Origin: Burkholderiales bacterium
GTDB taxonomy: Bacteria; Pseudomonadota; Gammaproteobacteria; Burkholderiales; Burkholderiaceae
Direction: 5' to 3'
Length of the DNA: 6,850 nt
Assembly: GCA_947371645.1 (NCBI GenBank)
Contig: CANBQJ010000201.1
Span: 1-6,850 of the forward strand
Numbering within the stretch: position 1 is the stretch's first letter; the number at the start of each line of letters is the position of its first letter. Shown here in pieces: positions 1 to 5,426 of the stretch. The position numbers were made by a program, and so were the translations under genes. The notes beneath the pieces are model-generated. The model worked only from the letters and a program-made list of their open reading frames with translations, searched no databases and was not told where the DNA came from.

Positions 1-52
1 TCGGACCTGCAAGGCCCGGGCGTGGTGTTCTGCCCCAACCCCACGATGACGC
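1..52 (+). repeat. Direct repeat, copy 1 (zinc-finger gene fragment fused to ilvE)
   Basis: Bases 1-43 are identical to 553-595, position 44 differs (C here, A at 596), and 45-52 match 597-604, so 51 of 52 positions agree. The offset is 552 bp, a multiple of three. The copy begins at the window edge, so its true left extent is unknown. To the right, similarity stops where the sequence becomes ilvE. Confidence 0.95.
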
Positions 53-504
53 AGGCCAAGGCGGTGAGCAACTACACCAACTCCATCCTGGCCAACATGG
101 AAGCCACGGACGATGGCTACGACGAGGCCCTGCTGCTCGACAGCGCCGGCTTCGTGTCCGAAGGCGCTGGCGAGAACATCTTCGTCATCAAGAACGGCGT
201 GATCTACACACCCGACCTGTCGGCCGGTGCACTCAACGGCATCACCCGCAACACGATTTTCGCGATCTGCAAAGACCTGGGCCTCGAGGTCAAGGAAAAG
301 CGCATCACCCGCGACGAGATCTACATTTCGGATGAAGCCTTCTTCACCGGCACCGCTGCCGAAGTGACGCCCATCCGCGAACTCGATCGCATCGAGATCG
401 GCCAGGGCTCGCGCGGCCCCATCACCGAGAAGATCCAGTCGGCCTTCTTTGACATCGTCAACGGCCGCAACCCCAAGTACGCCGAATGGCTGACCAAGGT
501 GTGA
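1..504 (+). CDS. ilvE: Branched-chain amino acid aminotransferase, 3' part, with a foreign in-frame 5' end
   Basis: This is the C-terminal part of a class IV PLP-dependent aminotransferase, which transfers the amino group between Leu/Ile/Val and 2-oxoglutarate in the cytoplasm as the last step of branched-chain amino acid synthesis. About 153 residues are recognisable, starting at the codon at 43-45. Visible are TQAKAVSNY with the expected Schiff-base lysine (codon 58-60), SEGAGENIF, LNGITRNT, RDEIYISDEAFFTGTAAEVTPIREL and the usual end PKYAEWLTKV. The N-terminal half is absent from the window. In an intact BCAT the residues before TQAK belong to a TRHHVN-type segment. Here bases 1-42 instead encode SDLQGPGVVFCPNP, identical to residues 16-29 of the zinc-finger protein downstream, in the same frame. 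The stop at 502-504 lies 3 nt before the next start. Family assignment is firm. Whether this copy is a functional ilvE, a duplicate fragment or an assembly chimera cannot be decided here. Confidence 0.9.
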   Translation, partial: SDLQGPGVVFCPNPTMTQAKAVSNYTNSILANMEATDDGYDEALLLDSAGFVSEGAGENIFVIKNGVIYTPDLSAGALNGITRNTIFAICKDLGLEVKEKRITRDEIYISDEAFFTGTAAEVTPIRELDRIEIGQGSRGPITEKIQSAFFDIVNGRNPKYAEWLTKV

Positions 505-507
505 CCC

Positions 508-723
508 ATGAGCACGACCAGCGCCCCGAAGTCCACCGTTGAACTGAGCGCCTCGGACCTGCAAGGCCCGGGCGTGGTGTTCTGCCCCAACCCCAAGATG
601 ACGCTGTGGAGCGCGCACCCGCGCGTCTTCATCGATGTGGCCAGCACGGGTGAGGGCCAGTGCCCCTACTGCGGCACGCTGTACAAGCTCAAGGCGGGCG
701 AAAAGGTGGGCCACGGCCACTGA
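508..723 (+). CDS. CHCC zinc-finger domain protein (NDUFS6-like)
   Basis: A 71-aa cytoplasmic protein of the zf-CHCC type, related to the zinc-binding domain of the mitochondrial complex I accessory subunit NDUFS6. The four predicted zinc ligands are C26 (FCPNP), H37 (SAHPRVF), C52 and C55 (CPYCGTLY). The C-terminal YKLKAGEKVGHGH is also typical. Such short proteins often follow ilvE in Burkholderiales; their biochemical role is not settled and I assign none. The ATG lies 3 nt after the ilvE stop, with AAGGTG (496-501) as a plausible ribosome site overlapping the end of ilvE, so the two genes are probably translated from one mRNA. A strong terminator follows. Codons 16-29 are duplicated at the left edge of the window. 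Confidence 0.88.
   Translation: MSTTSAPKSTVELSASDLQGPGVVFCPNPKMTLWSAHPRVFIDVASTGEGQCPYCGTLYKLKAGEKVGHGH
553..604 (+). repeat. Direct repeat, copy 2 (native position inside the zinc-finger gene)
   Basis: This is the partner of the repeat at the start of the window, covering codons 16 to about 32 of the CHCC zinc-finger gene. It is the native copy, because the reading frame continues into a complete zinc-binding domain. The shared 8-base stretch gatgacgc (597-604 and 45-52) ends the similarity. Confidence 0.95.
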
Positions 724-744
724 ACCGCCCGCAAGCTGATGCCC

Positions 745-770
745 AAGCCCGACCCTGTGTCGGGCTTTTT
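745..770 (+). terminator. Rho-independent terminator of the ilvE/zinc-finger unit
   Basis: A perfect 9-bp stem pairs AAGCCCGAC (745-753) with GTCGGGCTT (759-767) around the 5-nt loop CCTGT, and five T (766-770) follow. It begins 21 nt after the zinc-finger stop codon. On the opposite strand the only extra T run is short, so it probably serves the convergent lipoprotein gene less well. Confidence 0.9.
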
Positions 771-797
771 CGTGGCCTCACGTGAAGGCCTGGGCGG

Positions 798-1346
798 TCA
801 CATGGCCGGCTTGTAGAACACGTAGTCGGCCTGGTAGGCCACCTGCTGGCGCTGCCCCTTTTGCTCGGCGCCGCAAGGCAAGCTGGGCGCGATGCCACCA
901 CGGGTGTTCAGGCGCTGGATGTAGCTGATGCCGCTCATGGCGCCATTGCCCGTGGCCGGGTTGGCCTTCACCAGTTGCAGCGGGATGCTGTCGGGCTTGT
1001 GGGGGCTCACCGCCACCTGCTTGCCCGTGACCTTGGAGCCGTCGTTCGATTCCCAGGTGGGGCCTGCGTAGTACTTGCCCAGCGCACTGCCGCGTGCGTC
1101 GCTCAGCGTCGCCACAGGGCCGGCGAAGCCCCATTCGAAGGTGCCGGCCATGTCCTTCTTCTCGCGGCACTCGTAGCTCAGCTCGCCCGTGCCCACGGTG
1201 TAGAGCGCCTGGGTGTGGCCGGCCGGCACGCGGATGGCTTCGGGCAGGTCGCCGTTTTGCACCATCTGGCCTTGCATGGCGCAGCCGGCCAGGATGGACA
1301 GGCCAATGGCCAGGGACAGTGGGCGTTGGGGGTGCGGCTTGATCAT
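798..1346 (-). CDS. DUF3455 family lipoprotein
   Basis: A 182-aa predicted lipoprotein matching the DUF3455 pattern as I know it: SYECREKKD, FAGPVATLSDARG, KYYAGPTWESNDGSKVTGK, ISYIQRLNTRGGIAP and a final YQADYVFYKP. The N-terminus has a short basic start, a hydrophobic stretch at about residues 10-20 and the lipobox L19-A20-G21-C22. Residue +2 after the lipidated cysteine is Ala, not Asp, which favours the outer membrane. Two further cysteines, C60 and C158, could form a disulfide. The function of the family is unknown to me. I chose the ATG at 1344-1346 because AGGAG lies 8 nt upstream and the signal peptide begins immediately; an in-frame GTG at 1371-1373 has no such support. The gene lies 111 nt downstream of the anti-sigma gene on the same strand, so it may be a regulon member of the ECF factor. 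Confidence 0.85.
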   Translation of the reverse strand: MIKPHPQRPLSLAIGLSILAGCAMQGQMVQNGDLPEAIRVPAGHTQALYTVGTGELSYECREKKDMAGTFEWGFAGPVATLSDARGSALGKYYAGPTWESNDGSKVTGKQVAVSPHKPDSIPLQLVKANPATGNGAMSGISYIQRLNTRGGIAPSLPCGAEQKGQRQQVAYQADYVFYKPAM

Positions 1347-1354
1347 CCTCGGGA

Positions 1355-1359
1355 CTCCT
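1355..1359 (-). promoter_or_regulatory. Ribosome binding site deciding the lipoprotein start
   Basis: AGGAG on the minus strand, 8 nt before the ATG at 1344-1346. It is the clearest Shine-Dalgarno in the window and fixes the start 27 nt inside the longest open frame. Confidence 0.75.
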
Positions 1360-1372
1360 GGTGAGGCAAACA

Positions 1373-1391
1373 CCCGCCACCGTTTGGCGGG
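1373..1391 (-). other. Hairpin in the leader of the DUF3455 gene
   Basis: CCCGCCA and TGGCGGG form a perfect 7-bp stem with a 5-nt loop (AACGG on the minus strand), ending 13 nt before the AGGAG ribosome site. There is no T run after it, so it is not a good terminator. It could shape access to the ribosome site or stabilise the mRNA. The structure is seen in the sequence; any role is inference. Confidence 0.4.
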
Positions 1392-1403
1392 CTTGTGAGC
1401 CTG

Positions 1404-1429
1404 TACGCAGACCCGAGCGCACCAGATGC
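1404..1429 (-). promoter_or_regulatory. Candidate ECF-type promoter for the DUF3455 gene
   Basis: On the minus strand GCATCT (1429-1424) and CGTA (1407-1404) are separated by 16 nt. ECF promoters often carry a CGT-type -10 element, and this spacing is in their usual range. The expected start, near 1397, would give a leader of about 50 nt containing the hairpin and the AGGAG. I find no copy of the pair in front of the sigma gene, so autoregulation is not supported. A match this short can be chance. Confidence 0.25.
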
Positions 1430-1457
1430 GCCCTCATGCAAAAAAGGCTCGCCGGAC

Positions 1458-2192
1458 TCAGAGCTGCAGCTGACCCACTGAAATGATCGGCCCCGTCGGC
1501 GCGCCCGTGGGCGAGCCACCCGGTGGCTCCACCGACACGGCAAACGCCGCCGTGTTGCGCAGCAGCTGCGTGCGCAACACGGTGGTGGCCTGGCGGTCAG
1601 ACACCAGACCCAGAGAGCGTGGCGCGCCTTGGGCCGGCACAGCCCAGAGCTCCAGCGCCTTGTTGACGGCCACCTGCTGGTGCGCGTCCAGGGGCTTGAG
1701 CACCAGGCTGCGGCCATCGCCACCCAGGCTGGCCACAAAGCCCACAGGCTGGATGCCGCCCACGGCGGCTGCACCTTGGGGCGCCATCACCACGACGATG
1801 GGCGGCTGGGTCGGGGGCACCGGCACGGGCTGGGCCAGCAACACGGCCAGCACCACCACGGCGGCGCTGGCCAGGCCGGCGGCGCCTTGCCACAGGCCCA
1901 GGCGTTGCCACCAGCGCTGCACGGCTGCCAGCGGCGTGTCGGCCGTGGCGGCCCGGGCCACGTCGGCGAACAGGCGTTGCTCGATCACATGCCAGGTCTG
2001 CGGCGAAGGTGGCACGGCGGGCGTCACCTCGGCCAGCTGGGCCAGTCGGCGTTCCCAGTCTGCCGTGGCGCGGCGCAAGGTCGGGTGGCTGGGCAGCAGG
2101 GCCTGGAAACGGCGGCGGGCCGGGCCGCGCAGGGTGCCCAGCGCGTATTCGGCGGCCAGGCGGTCGGCCAGTTCGGGGCGGGCGTAGTCCAT
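1458..2192 (-). CDS. RskA-like transmembrane anti-sigma factor
   Basis: A 244-aa single-pass membrane protein. The N-terminal cytoplasmic part has the RLAAEYALGTLRGPARRRF motif (residues 11-29) typical of RskA-type sigma-binding regions. A linker with WHVIEQRLF follows, then one hydrophobic segment at about residues 103-121. The periplasmic C-terminal domain carries the family hallmark ALELWAVPAQGAPRSLGLV. Its role should be to hold the neighbouring ECF sigma factor at the inner membrane until a periplasmic signal leads to release, probably by proteolysis. There is no HxxxCxxC zinc motif and no cysteine anywhere in the protein, so direct thiol redox sensing is unlikely. The ATG is 3 nt after the sigma stop and its GGAG-type ribosome site lies inside the sigma gene, implying coupled, matched synthesis. 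The signal sensed cannot be told from the sequence. Confidence 0.88.
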   Translation of the reverse strand: MDYARPELADRLAAEYALGTLRGPARRRFQALLPSHPTLRRATADWERRLAQLAEVTPAVPPSPQTWHVIEQRLFADVARAATADTPLAAVQRWWQRLGLWQGAAGLASAAVVVLAVLLAQPVPVPPTQPPIVVVMAPQGAAAVGGIQPVGFVASLGGDGRSLVLKPLDAHQQVAVNKALELWAVPAQGAPRSLGLVSDRQATTVLRTQLLRNTAAFAVSVEPPGGSPTGAPTGPIISVGQLQL

Positions 2193-2195
2193 GGC

Positions 2196-2831
2196 TCAGC
2201 TCCAGGCCACCGAGGCACGTTCGAGGCAGGACTTGAGCGTCAGCAGCCCGCGGCGCACCCAGCTTTTCACGGTGCCCAGGGGCTCACCCAGCTGGTCTGC
2301 CACTTCGGCATGCGTCAGGCCCTGATAGAAGGCCAGGGCCAGGCTGCGGCGCTGGGCCTTGTTCAGCTCCTGCATGCAGTGCTGCAAGGCGCGGGCGTCG
2401 CTGGCCTGCTCCAGCAGGTCCAAGGGCCCCAGGTCCTCGCTGGGTAAGTCTTGCAGCATGTCCTTTTCTTCCTGGTCGCCGTCCACCTGGTAACGATTGA
2501 CGGTCTGGGGCGCAGCTTGAGCGCGCCGAAGGCTGTCGATGGCACGGTTGCGCGCCACGCTGCTCAGCCATGTGGACGCCTGGCTGAGCGCCGGGTTGAA
2601 GCTTTGGGCGGACTGCCAGACGGCGACGAACACCTCTTGCAGCACCTCTTCGGCCACGGCCCGGTTACGTTGTATACGCAGGATCACGCCCAGCAGATGC
2701 GCACTGCTTTGCTCATATAGCGTGCGAAAAGCCACGCGATCACCCAGTGACACGCGCGACAGCAGTTCGGCCAGTTGTGCCTGTTTCAGCGCGGCCGCAG
2801 CGCTGGAGGCGTCTTTTGGAGGCGTGATCAT
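2196..2831 (-). CDS. ECF-family RNA polymerase sigma factor
   Basis: A 211-aa sigma70-family protein with only regions 2 and 4, the layout of extracytoplasmic-function factors. Region 2 spans about residues 30-103, with AEEVLQEVFVAVWQSAQSF (core binding and -10 recognition) and STWLSSVARNRAIDSLRR. A variable acidic linker (about 104-145) follows. Region 4 (about 146-205) contains the helix-turn-helix LTHAEVADQLGEPLGTVKSWVRRGLLTLKSCL, which reads the -35 element. It resembles SigK/RpoE-like factors that pair with RskA-type anti-sigmas, and its partner is the next gene, 3 nt downstream. I see no convincing Shine-Dalgarno before the ATG, so expression may be weak. The neighbouring lipoprotein gene is a candidate target. 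Confidence 0.92.
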   Translation of the reverse strand: MITPPKDASSAAAALKQAQLAELLSRVSLGDRVAFRTLYEQSSAHLLGVILRIQRNRAVAEEVLQEVFVAVWQSAQSFNPALSQASTWLSSVARNRAIDSLRRAQAAPQTVNRYQVDGDQEEKDMLQDLPSEDLGPLDLLEQASDARALQHCMQELNKAQRRSLALAFYQGLTHAEVADQLGEPLGTVKSWVRRGLLTLKSCLERASVAWS

Positions 2832-2866
2832 GGGTCGCCGGGGGCACCGGTTGGGGGTGAGGGCAC

Positions 2867-2872
2867 ATTCTA
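2867..2872 (-). promoter_or_regulatory. Possible -10 box for the sigma/anti-sigma operon
   Basis: TAGAAT on the minus strand, 35 nt upstream of the sigma start, giving a leader of about 28 nt. The corresponding -35 region (2890-2895) reads GGGCTG, which is poor. The box lies in an 8-bp palindrome, TTCTAGAA (2868-2875), and beside GAAA-G-TTTC (2873-2881), so a regulator could bind here. Confidence 0.3.
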
Positions 2873-2905
2873 GAAAGTTTCACGAAGGCCAGCCCGACAC
2901 AAAAC

Positions 2906-2911
2906 TAGAAT
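2906..2911 (+). promoter_or_regulatory. Possible -10 box of purU
   Basis: TAGAAT ends 9 nt before the purU ATG, so transcription would start about 2-4 nt before the start codon. No good -35 hexamer is present at the normal distance. The same hexamer occurs before the tRNA gene and, on the other strand, before the sigma gene. Confidence 0.4.
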
Positions 2912-2920
2912 CTCGTCACC

Positions 2921-3805
2921 ATGCCATCTTCCAAAGAATTCGCCCTCACCCTGTCGTGTCAGGACACGAAGGGCATCGTGCACGCCGTCTCGGGCCTGCT
3001 CTACCAGGCAGGCTGCAACATCATCGACTCTCAGCAGTTCGGTGACGTGCAAAGCGAAGACAGCACCGGCCTGTTCTTCATGCGCGTGCACTTCGAGGCC
3101 CCGCCCCACCTGGCCGACGCCGGCACGCTCACCGCCCTGTTTGGCCACGTGCGCGGGCAGTTCGACATGGCGCTGTCCATCCAGGCCATGTCGCGCAAGC
3201 CCCGCCTGCTGGTGATGGTGAGCAAGCACGGCCACTGCCTCAACGACCTGCTGTTCCGCTGGCGCTCGGGCTGGCTGCCGGTGGACATCCCGGCCATCGT
3301 CTCCAACCACCCCGATTACGCCGAACTGGCCGCCAGCTACGGCATCCCCTTCCACCACCTGCCGTTGCCCGTGGGGGCTGGCGCCGACATCAAGCGCGAA
3401 CAGGAGCGCCAGGTGGAAGCGCTGGTTGACCAGGAAAACATCGACCTGGTGGTGCTGGCCCGCTACATGCAGATCCTCAGCCCCGAGTTCTGCCACTTCC
3501 TGCAGGGCCGGGCCATCAACATCCACCACAGCTTCCTGCCCAGCTTCAAGGGCGCCAAGCCTTACTACCAGGCGCACCACCGCGGTGTGAAACTCATTGG
3601 CGCAACAGCCCACTATGTGACGGCCGATCTGGACGAAGGCCCCATCATCGAACAGGACGTGGCCCGTGTGGACCACACCCTCAGCCCGGACGACCTCACT
3701 GCCATGGGCCGTGACGTGGAGTGCGTGGTGCTGGCGCGTGCCGTGAAGTGGCACGTGGAGCACCGTGTGCTGCGCAACGGCCACAAGACCGTGGTCTTCC
3801 GCTGA
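2921..3805 (+). CDS. purU: Formyltetrahydrofolate deformylase
   Basis: A 294-aa cytoplasmic enzyme that hydrolyses 10-formyl-tetrahydrofolate to formate and tetrahydrofolate, balancing one-carbon pools and feeding formate to PurT-type purine synthesis. The N-terminus (about residues 7-90) is an ACT domain (LSCQDTKGIVHAVSGLLYQAGCNI), the regulatory part that senses methionine/glycine in E. coli PurU. The remainder is a formyltransferase-fold catalytic domain with KHGHCLNDLL, SNHPDYAELA, LARYMQILSPEF, INIHHSFLPSFKGAKPY and GATAHYVTADLDEGPIIEQD. By analogy with GAR transformylase the catalytic triad is N200, H202 and D238, all present. The length is normal for the family. No Shine-Dalgarno precedes the ATG; a possible -10 box almost abuts it, consistent with a leaderless or near-leaderless mRNA. 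It is divergent from the sigma gene and 44 nt upstream of the SnoaL-like gene. Confidence 0.95.
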   Translation: MPSSKEFALTLSCQDTKGIVHAVSGLLYQAGCNIIDSQQFGDVQSEDSTGLFFMRVHFEAPPHLADAGTLTALFGHVRGQFDMALSIQAMSRKPRLLVMVSKHGHCLNDLLFRWRSGWLPVDIPAIVSNHPDYAELAASYGIPFHHLPLPVGAGADIKREQERQVEALVDQENIDLVVLARYMQILSPEFCHFLQGRAINIHHSFLPSFKGAKPYYQAHHRGVKLIGATAHYVTADLDEGPIIEQDVARVDHTLSPDDLTAMGRDVECVVLARAVKWHVEHRVLRNGHKTVVFR

Positions 3806-3849
3806 CCCGCCACCGCAGCTGCACACGCCATTGACCGCCACACACAGCC

Positions 3850-4308
3850 ATGAACGACCCACGCGGAATCAAGATGCAACAGGCCGCCCTGATGGGCTCG
3901 GCCGATGAGACCGAAGCCTCCTTCTACGAGGCCATGCAGCACGCCGACATCGACCGGATGATGGCGGTCTGGTCGGATGACGAGGAAGTGGGTTGCGTGC
4001 ACCCGGGTGGCCCGAGGGTGATCGGCCCGGTGGCCGTGAGGGCGGCGTTCGATGCCGTGTTTGCCAATGGCCCGGTGCACGTCGAGATCGCCCACGTGCG
4101 GCGCCTGGACACGCCGACCTGCGCCGTGCACCACGTGACCGAGCGCGTGAAGGTGATGAGCGACAAGGGCGTGCAGACGGCCTTCGTGATGGTGACCAAT
4201 GTCTACGTGCGCATGCCCCAGGGCTGGCGCATGGTGATGCACCACGCCAGCGCCGGCATGTCGCAAGACCTGCCCGACATCTCCGAGCCGCGCACAACCC
4301 TGCACTGA
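3850..4308 (+). CDS. SnoaL/NTF2-like domain protein
   Basis: A protein of up to 152 aa with an NTF2-like (SnoaL/DUF4440-type) fold. Conserved-looking parts are the N-terminal helix ETEASFYEAMQHADIDRMMAVWSDD, the HPGG turn (residues 51-54) followed by VIGPVAVRAAFDAVF, and the C-terminal strands VTNVYVRMPQGWRMVMHHAS. NTF2-like folds form a cone-shaped pocket used for small-molecule binding or catalysis by many unrelated proteins, so no substrate can be named. There is no signal peptide or membrane segment, so it is cytoplasmic. The start is uncertain: the ATG at 3850 has no ribosome site, whereas the in-frame ATG at 3874 has GGAA a few bases upstream, and a third lies at 3892. The domain begins near residue 20 in any case. 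It sits between purU (44 nt) and the hydrolase gene (32 nt). Confidence 0.82.
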   Translation: MNDPRGIKMQQAALMGSADETEASFYEAMQHADIDRMMAVWSDDEEVGCVHPGGPRVIGPVAVRAAFDAVFANGPVHVEIAHVRRLDTPTCAVHHVTERVKVMSDKGVQTAFVMVTNVYVRMPQGWRMVMHHASAGMSQDLPDISEPRTTLH

Positions 4309-4328
4309 TGCAGCCTTTGGGGCGTGCG

Positions 4329-4334
4329 TAAGAT
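4329..4334 (+). promoter_or_regulatory. Possible -10 box of the YheT-like gene
   Basis: TAAGAT ends 6 nt before the ATG at 4341, which would put the transcription start on or next to the A of the start codon. No clear -35 and no Shine-Dalgarno are present. This is a weak prediction, listed because purU shows the same arrangement. Confidence 0.25.
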
Positions 4335-4340
4335 CTGGGC

Positions 4341-5417
4341 ATGAAAGACTACCGGGCACCGCGCTGGCTGGCTGGGCATGGCGCCTGGGGCGGCAACGTG
4401 CAGACCATCTTCCCGGCGCTGTACAGCCGGGCCTGGCCTCTGGCGGGCAAAGGCCGCAACGGCATCCCGGCGGGCCTGCATGCGGGCAGCGCAGCCCGGC
4501 TGGGCGAGCGCGTGGCCTACCGCCGCGAGCGCTGGACGGCGCCAGACGACGATTTCATCGACCTGGACTTCCTCGACGCCACGCCCGAGCCCGACAACGC
4601 CGGCACCGAAGCCGGCCACGAGCCCTTGCTGGTGCTCTTCCATGGCCTGGAGGGCTCGTCGCAAAGCCATTACGCGCGGGCCTTTGCCCTGTGGGCACAC
4701 AGCCAGGGCTGGTCGTGCGTGGTGCCGCATTTCCGGGGCTGCTCGGGCGAGATCAACCTGGCCCCGCGCACCTACCACTCGGGTGACCACGCCGAGGTCA
4801 ACTGGATCTTGCGCCGCCTGTCTGCCCTGCACCCCGGGCCCGTGCTGGCTGTGGGCATCTCGCTGGGCGGCAATGTGCTGATGCGCTGGGCGCAGGAGGC
4901 TGGCTCCGAAGCCCGGCAGGTGGTGCGCGCCGCCGTGGCCATATCCTCACCTCTGGACCTGGCGGCAGCGGGCCACACCATTGGCCAGGGCTTCAACCGG
5001 TGGGTGTACACACGCATGTTCCTCAACAGCATGCGCCCCAAGGCCCTGGCCAAGCTGGCCCAGCACCCCGGCCTGTTCGATGAGGCAGCCATGCGCGCCG
5101 CCCGCGACCTCTACGCCTACGACGCCATCTTCACGGCGCCGCTGCACGGCTTTGCCAGCACGGAAGACTACTGGGCGCGCTGCTCGGCCAAGCCCGGCCT
5201 GGCGGCGATGCGCGACCTGCCCGTCTTGCTGGTCAACGCCCTCAACGACCCCTTCATGCCGGCGTCCAGCCTGCCCACGCGCAGCGAGGTGGGGCCGGCT
5301 GTTACCCTGTGGCAACCCCCCGAGGGTGGTCATGTGGGCTTCCCCGCAGGGCCTTTCCCTGGTCACGTGGCCGCCGTGCCGCAGGCTGTGGGCCAGTGGC
5401 TGCACCAACACCTGTGA
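4341..5417 (+). CDS. YheT-family alpha/beta hydrolase
   Basis: A 358-aa alpha/beta-hydrolase of the YheT/ABHD1-3-like group. The N-terminal WLAGHGAWGGNVQTIFPAL is characteristic (proteins starting with a GHxQTIxP-like segment). LLVLFHGLEGSSQSHYARAFA carries the oxyanion-hole HGLEG. VVPHFRGCSGEIN and TYHSGDHAEVNWIL are family-specific. The nucleophile elbow is GISLGGN with S174. The acid is D303 (NALNDPFMP) and the base H331 (EGGHVGF), so the Ser-Asp-His triad is complete. The protein is likely a carboxylesterase or lipase acting on an unknown ester. No signal peptide is seen, so it is cytoplasmic or peripherally membrane-bound. Its stop is 9 nt before the next gene, so those two almost certainly share a transcript. 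Other ATG codons near the start would cut the conserved N-terminus. Confidence 0.92.
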   Translation: MKDYRAPRWLAGHGAWGGNVQTIFPALYSRAWPLAGKGRNGIPAGLHAGSAARLGERVAYRRERWTAPDDDFIDLDFLDATPEPDNAGTEAGHEPLLVLFHGLEGSSQSHYARAFALWAHSQGWSCVVPHFRGCSGEINLAPRTYHSGDHAEVNWILRRLSALHPGPVLAVGISLGGNVLMRWAQEAGSEARQVVRAAVAISSPLDLAAAGHTIGQGFNRWVYTRMFLNSMRPKALAKLAQHPGLFDEAAMRAARDLYAYDAIFTAPLHGFASTEDYWARCSAKPGLAAMRDLPVLLVNALNDPFMPASSLPTRSEVGPAVTLWQPPEGGHVGFPAGPFPGHVAAVPQAVGQWLHQHL

Positions 5418-5426
5418 GACCACCCC

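Noticed and set aside
861..1364. A 167-codon plus-strand frame opposite the DUF3455 lipoprotein gene
   Set aside because: The minus-strand frame has a signal peptide, lipobox, ribosome site and family motifs. The plus frame has none of these.
1371..1373. GTG at 1371-1373 as the start of the DUF3455 protein
   Set aside because: It adds nine residues before the signal peptide and has no ribosome site; the ATG at 1344-1346 has AGGAG at ideal spacing.
1440..1463. Six-T run just after the anti-sigma stop (minus strand) as a terminator
   Set aside because: The preceding bases form at best a 4-bp stem with a 10-nt loop, so a rho-independent terminator is not supported. The sigma operon may read through into the lipoprotein gene.
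1483..2447. Long plus-strand open frames (234 and 272 codons) opposite the anti-sigma and sigma genes
   Set aside because: They are low-complexity, rich in Gly/His/Arg/Ser, and cross the boundary of two well-supported minus-strand genes. They are frame shadows.
2870..3862. A 330-codon open frame antisense to the whole of purU
   Set aside because: Its His/Val/Ala-rich product matches no family I know, while the plus strand encodes a complete deformylase with its catalytic residues. Long antisense frames are common in GC-rich coding DNA.
3613..4359. A 248-codon minus-strand frame spanning the end of purU and the SnoaL-like gene
   Set aside because: It is His/Arg/Ser-rich without recognisable domains and antisense to two recognisable proteins.
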